Shown in pieces: positions 51,008-60,418 of a stretch of 64,000 bases of DNA. The number at the start of each line of letters is the position of its first letter. Within the stretch, counting starts at the first letter, position 1. Under the pieces are notes generated by a model. It saw only the letters and a list, made by a program, of their open reading frames with translations, was not told where the DNA came from and did no database searches. Origin of the DNA: Bradyrhizobium sp. 186 (lineage in GTDB: Bacteria > Pseudomonadota > Alphaproteobacteria > Rhizobiales > Xanthobacteraceae); assembly GCF_023101685.1 (NCBI RefSeq), contig NZ_CP082164.1, positions 434,001 to 498,000 of the forward strand, given 5' to 3'. A program made the translations under genes and the position numbers.

Positions 51008-52273
51008 TCACCCCACCACCTTGCTGCTCCCCTGCGTGATCAGCCGCGCGGCGCGCTGGTCGCGGGCGTAGGTCCAGAGCCAGCTCAGTGCAACGCTGAG
51101 CCGGTGGCGGAGCCCAATCAGGAAATAGATGTGGGCGATGCCCCAGATCCACCACGCGATGGTGCCGCGCAGCTTGATGCGGCCGAAGTCGATCACGGCG
51201 AGCCGCTTGCCGATCTGCGCAAGGCTGCCGGCATGCTTGTAGCGGAACGGGCCTGTCGGCTCTCCGCGCAGGCGCGCCTTGATGGTCTCGGCGACATGAC
51301 GCCCCTGCTGCTTGGCGGCCGGCGCGATGCCGGGCACCGGCTTGCCCTCCCAGGCGTCGATGGTCACGGTATCGCCGATCGCAAAGATTTCGGGATGGCC
51401 GGGGATCGTCAGGTCGGTCTCCACTTGCACGCGCCCGGCGCGGTCGGCCGGCGCGCCCAGCCATTCGGCGGCGGGCGATGCGCGCACGCCGGCGGCCCAG
51501 ATCTTGGTTTTGGCGTCGAGCCGCGTGCCGCCGAAAACCACGCCGTCGCGGTCGATCTCCGTGACGGCCTGCCCCAGCACGACCTCGACGCCGATCTTCT
51601 CGAGAGAGGCCTGCGCATAGGCCGACAGGTCGTCGGCAAAGCCCGCGAGCACGCGCGGTCCCGCTTCGATCAGCACCACGCGCGCCTTGGTCGTGTCGAT
51701 GTTGCGGAAATCTTCCGGCAGGGTCTGGTGCGCCATCTCCGCGATGGTTCCGGCAAGCTCGACGCCGGTGGGACCGGCGCCGACGATGACGAAGGTCAGC
51801 CGCGCCGCGCGCCGGGCCGGATCGGTCTCGCGCTCGGCGCGCTCGAATGCCACCAGGATGTGACGGCGCAGCGTGGTCGCGTCTTCCAGCGTCTTCAGGC
51901 CGGGGGCGAACTGCTCCCACTCGTCATGGCCGAAATAGGCATGGCGCGCGCCGGTCGCGAGCACCAGCGTGTCGTACGGCACCTCGCTGCCGTCATCGAG
52001 CAGCACCGCGCGCCTGCCGGCATCGACGCTGCTGACCGTCGCAAACAGCGTCGTCACCTCGCGCCGGTCGCGCATGAGATGGCGGACCGGCCAGGCAATC
52101 TCGCTGGTGGCGAGCGAAGCAGTGGCGACCTGGTAGAGCAGCGGCTGGAACAGATGATGGTTGCGCCGGTCGATCAGGGTGATCGCGACCGGGGCTCCGC
52201 TGAGCCGATGGGTCGCTTCCAGTCCGCCGAAGCCGGCGCCGATGATGACAACGCGGTGGGGTGTCGTGGTCAT
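51008..52273 (-). CDS. ndh: Type II NADH dehydrogenase (NDH-2)
   Basis: A 421-residue FAD enzyme that oxidises NADH with quinone at the membrane without proton pumping. The FAD-binding motif VVIIGAGFGGLEATHRLSG is at 8-26, the NAD-binding motif FVIVGAGPTGVELAG is near 158-172, and FAIGDTVTID binds FAD near the C-terminus. The final segment (WWIWGIAHIYFLIGLRHR) is the amphipathic membrane-anchor region. Start ATG at 52273. Its neighbours give no specific context. Confidence 0.93.
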   Translation of the reverse strand: MTTTPHRVVIIGAGFGGLEATHRLSGAPVAITLIDRRNHHLFQPLLYQVATASLATSEIAWPVRHLMRDRREVTTLFATVSSVDAGRRAVLLDDGSEVPYDTLVLATGARHAYFGHDEWEQFAPGLKTLEDATTLRRHILVAFERAERETDPARRAARLTFVIVGAGPTGVELAGTIAEMAHQTLPEDFRNIDTTKARVVLIEAGPRVLAGFADDLSAYAQASLEKIGVEVVLGQAVTEIDRDGVVFGGTRLDAKTKIWAAGVRASPAAEWLGAPADRAGRVQVETDLTIPGHPEIFAIGDTVTIDAWEGKPVPGIAPAAKQQGRHVAETIKARLRGEPTGPFRYKHAGSLAQIGKRLAVIDFGRIKLRGTIAWWIWGIAHIYFLIGLRHRLSVALSWLWTYARDQRAARLITQGSSKVVG

Positions 52274-52572
52274 GATGCGCCTCGAATCTCGCTGCTCTGC
52301 TGCTTCATTTAAGTGCTGAAAGTGGCCCGCGGTCCAATAGTCATCATCAATTGGGGAATAGGCTGCGTGCATCGAGGTCCGCGAAAAAGCGCCGCAAGCC
52401 CCGCCGAAGTGAGTAGAACTATATTTCTTGCCATTCACGATTGGGGCGAATTATGGTGCAGGGCAGACGCCGAGGCCATTGGCGGCTCGACGGATTTTGC
52501 GCTCTAAAGAGACCACCCGGGGCGGCGATCACCCCGTTTCCGGGACAAAGAGAATTGAGGAGGGGAGTGGTT

Positions 52573-53745
52573 ATGAGGACAGCATTCTGGCTGGCGGGCG
52601 CGGCTGCGCTCGCGCTGGCAAGCCCGGCGTTCGCCGGCGACACCATCAAGATCGGTTTCGTTTCGACCTTCAGCGGCCCGACCGCCGTGATCGGCAACGA
52701 CATGCGCAACTCGTTCGAGCTGGCGCTGGATCATCTCGGGCGCAAGATGGACGGCAAGCCGGTCGAGGTGATCTACGAGGACGATGGGCAGAAGCCCGAT
52801 GTCGGCAAGCAGAAAACCGAGAAGCTGGTGCAGTCCGACAGGGTCGATTTCATCGTCGGCTACATCTGGTCGAACGTGCTGCTGGCCTCGTTGAAGACGG
52901 CCGTGGACTCGCAGACCTTCCTGATCTCGGCCAATGCCGGCCCGTCGCAGATCGCCGGCGAGCTCTGCTCGCCTTACGTGTTCTCGACCTCCTGGCAGAA
53001 CGACCAGACGCCGCAGGCCATGGGTCTGTACATGAACCAGAAGGGCATCAAGAACGTATTCCTGATCGGGCCGAACTATGCGGCGGGCAAGGACATGCTG
53101 GCCGGCGTGAAGAGCACGTTCAAGGGCCAGGTGATCGGCGAGGAGTATACGGTGTGGCCGAGCCAGCTCGACTTCTCCGCCGAGCTCTCCAAGGCGCGTA
53201 ACTCCAAGGCGGACGCCATCTTCGTGTTCTATCCGGGTGCGGCGGGCGTGCAGTTCCTCAACCAGTATACCCAGGCCGGCCTGAAGCAGCAGATCCCGCT
53301 CTACACCGCCTTCACCATCGACGAATTGTCGCTGCCGCTCCAGAAGGACAACGCGCTCGGCGTTCCCGGCGCGCAGCAATGGGTGAACGACCTGCCGAAC
53401 GAGGAAAACAAGCGCTACGTCGCTGATTACCGCAAGAAGTATACCGGCCTGCGGCCGAGCTTCTACGGCGCGCAATCCTATGACGCGGCTCAGCTCATCA
53501 ACAGCGCAGTGGTCGCGGTGAAGGGCGACACCAGCAAGAAAGACGCGATGAAAGCCGAGATGGAGAAGGCCAACTTCAAGTCGCTGCGCGGTCCCTTCAA
53601 GTTCGGCAACAACCACATCCCGGTGCAGAGCTTCTATCTCCAGGACGTGGTCAAGGACGCCGAAGGCCAGCTAGCACTGAAGACGGTCGCCACCATCGTC
53701 GAGAACAACCAGGATCGCTTTCACGACAAGTGCGCGATGAAGTGA
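52573..53745 (+). CDS. Branched-chain-type ABC transporter binding protein, orphan
   Basis: A 390-residue Peripla_BP_6 protein with a Sec signal peptide (ALASPAFAGD cleavage). Visible family segments: IKIGFVSTFSGPTAVIGNDM, RVDFIVGYIWSNVLLASLK, FLIGPNYAAGKDMLAGVKST and FYPGAAGVQFLNQYTQAGLK. The start has GGAGGGGAG upstream. No permease or ATPase gene is adjacent; the closest complete LIV-type system is at 57-61 kb on the other strand. A role in aromatic acid uptake is suggested by family and context only. Confidence 0.9.
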   Translation: MRTAFWLAGAAALALASPAFAGDTIKIGFVSTFSGPTAVIGNDMRNSFELALDHLGRKMDGKPVEVIYEDDGQKPDVGKQKTEKLVQSDRVDFIVGYIWSNVLLASLKTAVDSQTFLISANAGPSQIAGELCSPYVFSTSWQNDQTPQAMGLYMNQKGIKNVFLIGPNYAAGKDMLAGVKSTFKGQVIGEEYTVWPSQLDFSAELSKARNSKADAIFVFYPGAAGVQFLNQYTQAGLKQQIPLYTAFTIDELSLPLQKDNALGVPGAQQWVNDLPNEENKRYVADYRKKYTGLRPSFYGAQSYDAAQLINSAVVAVKGDTSKKDAMKAEMEKANFKSLRGPFKFGNNHIPVQSFYLQDVVKDAEGQLALKTVATIVENNQDRFHDKCAMK

Positions 53746-53767
53746 GCTGAAGACACGAAGCATGCTG

Positions 53768-53932
53768 CCCCTTCTCCCCTTGTGGGAGAAGGGTGGCGCG
53801 AAGCGCCGGATGAGGGGTTGCTTCGGCGAGCTCAAGTGTGAGAGTTTTGCGCGCGGAGAGAGACCCCTCACCCGTCTCGCCGCTGTGCGACGAGCCACCC
53901 TCTCCCACAAGGGGGCCCACAAGGGGAGAGGG
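53768..53932. repeat. Family A-like palindromic repeat, copy 7 (variant)
   Basis: CCCCTTCTCCCCTTGTGGGA at the left and CCCTCTCCCACAAGGGGGCC at the right, with an inner GGCGCGAAGCGCC stem. A short tandem duplication, CCCACAAGGGGGCCCACAAG, has lengthened the right arm. It lies between the convergent binding-protein and quiC genes. Confidence 0.75.
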
Positions 53933-53940
53933 TAAAAGGC

Positions 53941-55812
53941 CTACACCCGCGGCATGCTCGCGGGGCGCACCTCGCGGGCTTGGGCGGCAAGCCTGATCCC
54001 GGCGTTGGCTGCACCAAACCCCTGATAGTTCCTTCGCTCGACGATCTCGAAGAAGAAGCGCTCGTCAAAAATGTGAGTGTAGACCTGGAAGAACTCGCCG
54101 TCGCCTTCGCGGTCGTAGAGGATGTGATTGGCGCGGAGTTGCCCCATGAGTTCGGGCGCAAGGTCGTACTTGGCTTCGATGTCGTCGTAATAGTTCTCGG
54201 GAATATCCAGGAAGTCCGCGCCGCGCTCGCGCATCGCAGCCACTGTCGCAAAGACGTCCCGGCACGAGAACGCGGCGTGCTGGACGCCCGAGCCAAAAAA
54301 CTCCGAGATGAAGCGCGCCGGCAGCGTGCGGTTGGCGGAGGAGCCGTTGAGCACGAAGCGCAGGCTCTGGTCGCCGTTAATGACGGCCTGGCTCTGCACG
54401 AGGCCCCTGGGATCGGCGATCTCCATCTGAGGCAGGCGCGTCAGGTCGAGGATGCCGGTGTAGAACAGCAGCCAGGACAGCATCTCGTCGTAAGGCATCG
54501 ACTGCGCGATGTGATCGACGGCGAGCAGGGCGTCTGCGCCAGCGTCGCTCGCGATCGGCTCGAAATCCGTGTCCCAATTCTTGCCAGCCTGGTCGAGGAA
54601 ATACAGCAAGCTGCCGCCGACGCCGTGGATGGCGGGGATTTCCAATTCACCCGGCCCGACCGGCTGGTAAAAGGTGCGCGCCTTCAGCGACTCCGCACGC
54701 GCCATGGCGCGGGAGGCATCGTCGACGTCGAGCGCGATGGCGCAGACGCCGGGGCCGTGCGTGACGTAATGCGAATGCGCAAAGCCGTCGGTCTCGCAAT
54801 TGATGACGAGCTCGACCTTGCCCTGCGACCAGCGCTCCACCGCCTTGCTGCGGTGCTTGCCGGTGTTGCGGAAACCGAGCTGTGAGAACAGGCGGGCGAG
54901 CTCACCGGCCTTGGTCTCGTTCACCGCGAATTCGATGAAGCCGGTGCCGCGGCTCACCGCCCGCGGCGCGAGCGGCTTGCTCGACAATTTCGGCCACGTC
55001 TTCGCAAGCTGGTCCTCCAGCAGGATCAGCGAGCGCAGGCCGTCGACCGCGGTTTGCGCGGCCGAGCCGGCGCGGAACTGGTCGTTGAAGATTTCCAACG
55101 ACAGCGGCCCGGCATAACCGGTCGCCGCGACCGCCTCCATGAACTCGCCGACCGGCAAATCGCCCTGGCCGGGGAAGGAGCGGAAGTGCCGGCTCCACGA
55201 CAGGATGTCGAGCTCGAGTTTCGGCGCATCCGCAAGCTGCACCAGAAAGATCTTGTCGCCGGGGATCGAGGCCATCGCGCGGGTGGGAAAGCCAGGGGCC
55301 AGCGCATGAAAACTGTCGAGGATGACGCCGATCGCGGGATGATCGGCGCGCCGGACGATCTCCCAGGCGTCGCGGTAATCGTTGACGTGCCGGCCCCAGG
55401 CCAGCGCCTCGTAGCCGACGCGCAAGGAGCGCTTGGCCGCGCGCTCGCCGAGCTGGCGAAAATCGTCGGCGGCGCGATCGATGCCGCCGAGCGAGGCCGG
55501 CGACACGTTGGAGCAGATCAGCAGCAGATCGGTCCCAAGCTCCTGCATCAGGTCGAACTTGCGCTCGGCGCGGGCAAAATTGCGCGCTCGCTGCGGCTCC
55601 GGCATGCCCTCGAAATCGCGGAACGGCTGGAACGCGCAGATCGCGAGATTGAGATCCTTGCACATCTGTGCCACCTCGCGCGGGCTCGCACCGAACGACA
55701 GCAGGTCGTTCTCGAAGATCTCGACGGCGTCAAAGCCGGCGGCCGCGATGGCGCGGAGCTTTTCGTCGAGAGCTCCTGAAAGCGAGACGGTTGCGATCGA
55801 GCGCTTGTTCAT
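53941..55812 (-). CDS. quiC: 3-dehydroshikimate dehydratase fused to HPPD-like domain (QuiC type)
   Basis: A 623-residue fusion. Residues about 1-270 form a TIM-barrel sugar-isomerase-like dehydratase that makes protocatechuate from 3-dehydroshikimate; metal-ligand segments are VGYEALAWGRHVND, GVILDSFHA and LSLEIFND. Residues about 290-615 are two VOC modules like 4-hydroxyphenylpyruvate dioxygenase, with likely iron ligands in AVDHIAQSM, VQHAAFSC and FFFEIVERRNYQG. The two-domain layout is that of QuiC enzymes. The start overlaps the oxidoreductase stop by 4 bp. With the shikimate dehydrogenase gene upstream it defines a hydroaromatic catabolic operon. Confidence 0.9.
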   Translation of the reverse strand: MNKRSIATVSLSGALDEKLRAIAAAGFDAVEIFENDLLSFGASPREVAQMCKDLNLAICAFQPFRDFEGMPEPQRARNFARAERKFDLMQELGTDLLLICSNVSPASLGGIDRAADDFRQLGERAAKRSLRVGYEALAWGRHVNDYRDAWEIVRRADHPAIGVILDSFHALAPGFPTRAMASIPGDKIFLVQLADAPKLELDILSWSRHFRSFPGQGDLPVGEFMEAVAATGYAGPLSLEIFNDQFRAGSAAQTAVDGLRSLILLEDQLAKTWPKLSSKPLAPRAVSRGTGFIEFAVNETKAGELARLFSQLGFRNTGKHRSKAVERWSQGKVELVINCETDGFAHSHYVTHGPGVCAIALDVDDASRAMARAESLKARTFYQPVGPGELEIPAIHGVGGSLLYFLDQAGKNWDTDFEPIASDAGADALLAVDHIAQSMPYDEMLSWLLFYTGILDLTRLPQMEIADPRGLVQSQAVINGDQSLRFVLNGSSANRTLPARFISEFFGSGVQHAAFSCRDVFATVAAMRERGADFLDIPENYYDDIEAKYDLAPELMGQLRANHILYDREGDGEFFQVYTHIFDERFFFEIVERRNYQGFGAANAGIRLAAQAREVRPASMPRV

Positions 55813-56867
55813 GCTGCCTGCTCCATGATCCGCCCCGGTGACACCTTTTGACCCGTGCGCGCGGCTTCGCTGACGGCTTCGACGACGGCGAGCGTTCCCA
55901 TCGCATCTTCAACTGAGATCAGAGGCTGCTCGCGGCCCGCAATCACGGCACAGAAATGCCGGAGCTGCTCGGCCAACGGATCGAATGACCGGGGAGCAAT
56001 GGTCTCGCGCGACAGCGGCGCGTGCCAGCCGGGATTGTCGGAATAAGACCACAGCTCCATGGTCGGCACGGAGAGCGAGCCCTCGGTGCCGGAGAGGACG
56101 TAGCAGGGCTGCTCCTGTTGGGGATAGACGGGGTTCTCGCCCGACGTCAGCTCCCAGCTCCACGGCGCCGGGGTCGCGTCCGATACCGTCACTGTCCCCA
56201 GCGCGCCATTGGCAAAGCGCAACAGCAGTGCCGCGGTGTCTTCGACGGCAAAGCCGCGGACCATGTTCGAGGTCAGCGCCTGCACTTCGACGATCTCGCC
56301 GCAGACGAAGCGGAGATTGTCGATGTCATGGATGAGATTGATGAGTAGCGGCCCGCCGCCCTGCTCACGCCGCCAGGCGACCTCGAAATAGTCGTCGGGT
56401 TTCCTGAGCAGCCACAGTCCGACGATTGCGGTGAGCCGGCCGAGCCTGCCGTTCGCGACCGTCTCGCGCGCGGCCTTGATGATCGGGTTGTGCCGGCGGT
56501 GATGGCCGACAAGCATCGGAACGCCGCTCCGCTTGATCGTCGTGCACAGTCGTTGCGCGGCCGCGACCGTATCGGTCACCGGCTTCTCGATCAGCGCCGG
56601 CACGCCGGCCTCCGCGCAGTCGAGCGCCATCTGGAGATGCAGTGCGTTCGGCGAGGCGATGATCAGCCCGTCCGGCTTCTCCTCCGCCAGCAGCGCACGA
56701 TGGTCCGCAAGCCAAGGCGTGTTGCGCGCCTGGGCATGGTCCTTCGTGGCCGGTGAGGGATCGGCAATACCGGCGAGCACACAATCCTGAGAGGCGTCGA
56801 TCAGCGCGATATGGCGGCGGCCGATCAGGCCGGCGCCAGCAACGCCGATGCGCAACCGCGTGCTCAT
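55809..56867 (-). CDS. Gfo/Idh/MocA family oxidoreductase
   Basis: A 352-residue NAD(P)-dependent dehydrogenase. The nucleotide-binding motif is in RIGVAGAGLIGRRHIALI, the catalytic lysine in LIEKPVTDT and the conserved histidine in NLIHDIDNLRF. The substrate is probably a polyol or hydroaromatic acid, since the gene overlaps both livF and quiC by 4 bp. It may oxidise quinate, shikimate or a stereoisomer to feed the QuiC step. That is inference; the family is very broad. Confidence 0.88.
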   Translation of the reverse strand: MSTRLRIGVAGAGLIGRRHIALIDASQDCVLAGIADPSPATKDHAQARNTPWLADHRALLAEEKPDGLIIASPNALHLQMALDCAEAGVPALIEKPVTDTVAAAQRLCTTIKRSGVPMLVGHHRRHNPIIKAARETVANGRLGRLTAIVGLWLLRKPDDYFEVAWRREQGGGPLLINLIHDIDNLRFVCGEIVEVQALTSNMVRGFAVEDTAALLLRFANGALGTVTVSDATPAPWSWELTSGENPVYPQQEQPCYVLSGTEGSLSVPTMELWSYSDNPGWHAPLSRETIAPRSFDPLAEQLRHFCAVIAGREQPLISVEDAMGTLAVVEAVSEAARTGQKVSPGRIMEQAA

Positions 56868-57601
56868 GCCGCGCTCTCCTCCATGGCTCCGCCGAGGAAC
56901 AGTTGACCGATGCGCGGATCGTTCAGGATACGTTCGGCCTTGTCGATCATGCGGGTCTGGCCAAGCTCGAGCACGATGCCGAAATCGGAGATTTCCAGCG
57001 CCGAGCGGGCGTTCTGCTCGATCATCAGGACGGTGACGCCGCGGTCGCGCAGGGATTTGAGGATGTCAAAAGTCTGCTGCACCATCAGCGGCGACAGGCC
57101 GATCGAGGGCTCGTCGATCAGCATCAGTTTCGGTTCGAGCAGCAGCGAGCGCGCGATCTCTAGCTGCTTCTGCTCACCGCCTGAGAGCGTCGAGGCCTGC
57201 TGCGCCGACTTGCGCCGCAGCGCCGGGAACAGGTCGAGCGCGGCCTCGATCCGCGTAGGCAGGTCGATATCCTTCCTGGCAGAGACGCCGCCGAGCTCGA
57301 TATTGTGGCGCACCGAGAGCTCCGGAAAAATGTTGCGGCCCTGCGGCACGTAGCAGATCCCGACGTTGAGCAGCGCGCGCTGGCTCAGGTTGGTGACATC
57401 GCGGTCCGCAAAACTGATCTTGCCCTCGCGCAGCTTCAAGAGGCCGAAAATCGCCTTGAACACGGTCGACTTGCCGGCGCCGTTCGGGCCGATGATGGTG
57501 GTGATGGTCGCCTGCGGCACGGCAAAAGTCGTGCCGTTCAAGATCGTCATCTTGCCGTAGCCGCCGACGAGATTTTGAACCGAGAGAATCGTGTCGCTCA
57601 T
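56864..57601 (-). CDS. livF: Branched-chain-type ABC ATPase LivF
   Basis: A 245-residue ATPase with Walker A GPNGAGKSTVFKAI, signature LSGGEQKQLEIARS and Walker B LMLIDEPSIGLSPLM. The N-terminus (LSVQNLVGGYGKMTILNGTT) is typical of LivF. It completes the LIV-type transporter with livG, livM and livH. It starts 10 bp after livG and overlaps the oxidoreductase gene by 4 bp. Confidence 0.94.
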   Translation of the reverse strand: MSDTILSVQNLVGGYGKMTILNGTTFAVPQATITTIIGPNGAGKSTVFKAIFGLLKLREGKISFADRDVTNLSQRALLNVGICYVPQGRNIFPELSVRHNIELGGVSARKDIDLPTRIEAALDLFPALRRKSAQQASTLSGGEQKQLEIARSLLLEPKLMLIDEPSIGLSPLMVQQTFDILKSLRDRGVTVLMIEQNARSALEISDFGIVLELGQTRMIDKAERILNDPRIGQLFLGGAMEESAA

Positions 57602-57611
57602 GGCTCGTTTC

Positions 57612-58355
57612 CTAATGTCCGAGATAGGCTTCGATCACGGCGGGGTTTTTGCGGACTTCGTCCGGCCGTCCCATCGCCAGCACCTTGCCTTCCGCCATCA
57701 CCATCACCCGCGAGCACAGCGACATCACGAATTCCATGTTGTGCTCGATCACGACGAAGGTGGCGTTCTTCTCGCGGTTGATCGCAACGAGGCGTTCCTT
57801 CAGGTCCGTCAGCATCGACGGATTGACGCCGCCGGCGGGCTCGTCGAGCAGCACCAGGCGCGGGCCGCCCATGAAGGCCATGGCGGCGTCGAGCAGCTTC
57901 TGTTGGCCATAGGAGAGGCCGCCGGCCGGCTCGGCGGCGAGATGGTCGAGTTTGAAGAAGCCGATCATCTGGTCGGCGGCGTCCGTCAGCCCGGCATCGG
58001 AGCGGCCGACCAGGCGCGAGGCCATATTGCCCTGGTGCTCCTGCCCGGCCAGGATCAGGTTCTCGCGCACCGAGAGCTTTGGAAACACCTGCAACAGCTG
58101 GAAGGTGCGGCTGACGCCCAGCTTGTTGAGCTCGGCGGGGCGTAAGCCCGTGACGACCTTGCCGTCCAGCTTGACCTCGCCGCCGCTTGGCGTGAGCTGG
58201 CCGAGGATGCAGTTGAACAGGGTCGACTTGCCGCAGCCGTTTGGTCCGATCAGGCCGAGGATCTCTCCCTCGCGCACGTCGAAGCTGACGTCGGCGACGG
58301 CGCTGATGCCGCCAAAATTCTTCTTGATGTTGGTGACTTCGAGGACCGCGGTCAT
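57612..58355 (-). CDS. livG: Branched-chain-type ABC ATPase LivG
   Basis: A 247-residue ATPase. Walker A is GPNGCGKSTLFNCIL, the signature LSYGQQKLLDAAMA and Walker B LVLLDEPAGGVNP; GVSRTFQLLQVFPKLSVREN is the Q-loop region typical of LivG. Its ATG overlaps the livM stop by 4 bp. Confidence 0.94.
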   Translation of the reverse strand: MTAVLEVTNIKKNFGGISAVADVSFDVREGEILGLIGPNGCGKSTLFNCILGQLTPSGGEVKLDGKVVTGLRPAELNKLGVSRTFQLLQVFPKLSVRENLILAGQEHQGNMASRLVGRSDAGLTDAADQMIGFFKLDHLAAEPAGGLSYGQQKLLDAAMAFMGGPRLVLLDEPAGGVNPSMLTDLKERLVAINREKNATFVVIEHNMEFVMSLCSRVMVMAEGKVLAMGRPDEVRKNPAVIEAYLGH

Positions 58356-59350
58356 TTCACCGTCTCCAACCGGGATTTTGTGACGGCGCGCAGCGCGGAT
58401 GCGGCCTTGGTGCGGCGCTCGGCGAGATAGCGGTCGAGGATTCCGAGGATGCCGGTCGGCGACCAGATCAGCAGCAGCATCACCGCGACGGCATAGAGCA
58501 TCAGGTAATAGCCTTCCGTGAAGCGCAGCCATTCCGGCAGCAGCACCGCGATCATCGCGCCGAGGAACGGGCCGAGGAAGAAGCCGGCGCCGCCGACGAT
58601 CACCATCATCAGGAGGTCGAGCGAGAGCGACAGGTTGAACGGCACGGGATCGATATATTGCGTCAGCGGTGCATAGAGCGCACCGGCGACGCCGCCGAGC
58701 GCCGAGCCGATCGCGAACGCCATCAGCGTGTAGCGCCTTGTGTCGACGCCGAGCGATTGCGCGCGCAGCGGATTTTCGCGCAGCGCCATGAAGGCGCGGC
58801 CCCAGGGCGAGCGGATCAGCCACCATACGGCGAGCGACATGATCGCGAGCGAGCCGAGGCAGACATAGTAGAAGGGCAGCGGCTTGTTGGTGGCGATTCC
58901 GAAGAAGTGCGGCCGCGGGATGTTGGAGATGCCGTAGATGCCGCCGGTGAGCCAGCTCTCGTTGCGGAACACCAGGAAGGCCAGCGTCGAGAAGGCCAGC
59001 GTGACGAAGGCAAGATAATGGTGCTGCACGCGCAGCGCGGGATAGCCGAGCACCCAGCCGACTGCGAAGCTCAAGATGATCGCGGCGACAATCGCGGCCG
59101 GCAGCGGCCAGCCATGCGTGGTCATGATCGCGGCCGCATAGGCGCCGATGCCGACGAAGGCGCCCTGCGCCAGCGACACCTGGCCGGCATAACCCAGCGT
59201 CAGGTTGAGGCCCATCGCGGCGATGGTCATCACCGCCCACTGGCTCAGGATGAACAGACCGTAGCGGTTGAAGTTCATGGGGACGACGATCAGCGCGGCG
59301 ATGACGGCGAGGCCGAGCGCGATCTTCAGCGGTTTGGCGAAGCCGGTCAT
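58352..59350 (-). CDS. livM: Branched-chain-type ABC permease LivM
   Basis: A 332-residue polytopic permease. LivM features are GLNLTLGYAGQVSLAQGAFV, ALRVQHHYLAFVTLAFSTLA, RAFMALRENPLRAQSLGVDT and the C-terminal IWSPTGILGILDRYLAERRT. It overlaps livH and livG by 4 bp each. Confidence 0.94.
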   Translation of the reverse strand: MTGFAKPLKIALGLAVIAALIVVPMNFNRYGLFILSQWAVMTIAAMGLNLTLGYAGQVSLAQGAFVGIGAYAAAIMTTHGWPLPAAIVAAIILSFAVGWVLGYPALRVQHHYLAFVTLAFSTLAFLVFRNESWLTGGIYGISNIPRPHFFGIATNKPLPFYYVCLGSLAIMSLAVWWLIRSPWGRAFMALRENPLRAQSLGVDTRRYTLMAFAIGSALGGVAGALYAPLTQYIDPVPFNLSLSLDLLMMVIVGGAGFFLGPFLGAMIAVLLPEWLRFTEGYYLMLYAVAVMLLLIWSPTGILGILDRYLAERRTKAASALRAVTKSRLETVK

Positions 59351-60222
59351 ACCGTGCGCTCCTCGGCGCGGCCGAGCAGTCCTTGCGGCCGGAACAGGAT
59401 GACGAGGATCAGGAAGATCAGCGGCACCGCCGCGCGGTATTGCGTCGAGACATAGGACGCCGCGAGATTGTCGAGCACGCCGATCAAGAGCCCGCCGGCG
59501 ATCGCGCCGCGCACCTGGTTGAAGCCGCCGACGATCGCGGCGATGAAGGCGGCCTGACCCAGCACCTCGCCGCTCGAGAATTTGGCGAGATAGATCGGCG
59601 TGATCAGCAGCGAGGCCAGCGCCACCAGGAACGCATTGATCAGGAAGGTCAGCAGGATCATGCGCTCGACCGGCACGCCGATGATGCGCGCCACTGTCGG
59701 GTTCTGCGCGGCCGCCTGCATCTGGTGGCCAAGCGAAGTGCGGCTGAGAAGGTTGGTCAGACCGACGACGGCGAGGATGGCGAGGACGAGAACGCCGATG
59801 CTTTGCAGCGACACGGCATGTCCAAGGATGGAGATATCGCCGGTCGGCACGATCGACGGGAAGGGCGAGGCCTCGGCGCTGAAAAACTGCTTCACCGCCT
59901 CCTTGATGCCGATCGCCAGCGCCATGGTCGCAATCGCCAGCGGCAGCACGCCGTGGCGCATCATCGGATCGACCAGCAGCATCTTGAAGGCGAGCCCAAG
60001 GAGGACCATCGAGAGCAGGATGCCGAGGATGATCGCAAGCCAGAACGGTGCCCCGGCATGCATCGCCGCCAGCATCAGGAAGGCCGGCAGCATCACGAAC
60101 TCGCCTTGCGCGAAATTGATGGTCTGCGACGTCTGCCACAACAGGGTGAAGCCGACCGCGACCAGCGCGTAGATCGCGCCAGTGGCAAGTCCTGCGACCA
60201 GAAGATCGAACAGATTGGACAT
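59347..60222 (-). CDS. livH: Branched-chain-type ABC permease LivH
   Basis: A 291-residue permease with the LivH start (LFDLLVAGLATGAIYALVAV), NFAQGEFVMLPAF, the EAA loop LGHQMQAAAQNPTVARIIGV and GGFNQVRGAIAGGLLIGVLD. It follows the binding-protein gene by 196 bp that contain a family A repeat, and overlaps livM by 4 bp. Confidence 0.94.
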   Translation of the reverse strand: MSNLFDLLVAGLATGAIYALVAVGFTLLWQTSQTINFAQGEFVMLPAFLMLAAMHAGAPFWLAIILGILLSMVLLGLAFKMLLVDPMMRHGVLPLAIATMALAIGIKEAVKQFFSAEASPFPSIVPTGDISILGHAVSLQSIGVLVLAILAVVGLTNLLSRTSLGHQMQAAAQNPTVARIIGVPVERMILLTFLINAFLVALASLLITPIYLAKFSSGEVLGQAAFIAAIVGGFNQVRGAIAGGLLIGVLDNLAASYVSTQYRAAVPLIFLILVILFRPQGLLGRAEERTV

Positions 60223-60283
60223 GGGTTCTCTTTGATCGTTAGAGCCCGATTGAACTGGATCGACGCGAGTTCAGGTCTGTCAC

Positions 60284-60410
60284 GCCCTCTCCCCGTTCTT
60301 ACGGGGAGAGGGTGGGGTGAGGGGCTCTATCCGCGAGTCCAGCTGTTACCGTCTGCGCGGAAGCACCCCTCACCCCACCCTCTCCCCGCGCAGAGCGGGG
60401 CGAGGGAGAG
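60284..60410. repeat. Family A palindromic repeat, copy 8, inside the operon
   Basis: Two stem units, GCCCTCTCCCCGTTCTTACG with GGGAGAGGG and CCCTCTCCCCGCGCAGAGCG with GGGCGAGGG, separated by GGTGAGGGGCTCTATCCGCG. It lies between the binding-protein stop and livH. A hairpin here would favour higher levels of binding-protein mRNA than of the membrane genes, as in other ABC operons. Confidence 0.8.
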
Positions 60411-60418
60411 AAAGAGCC

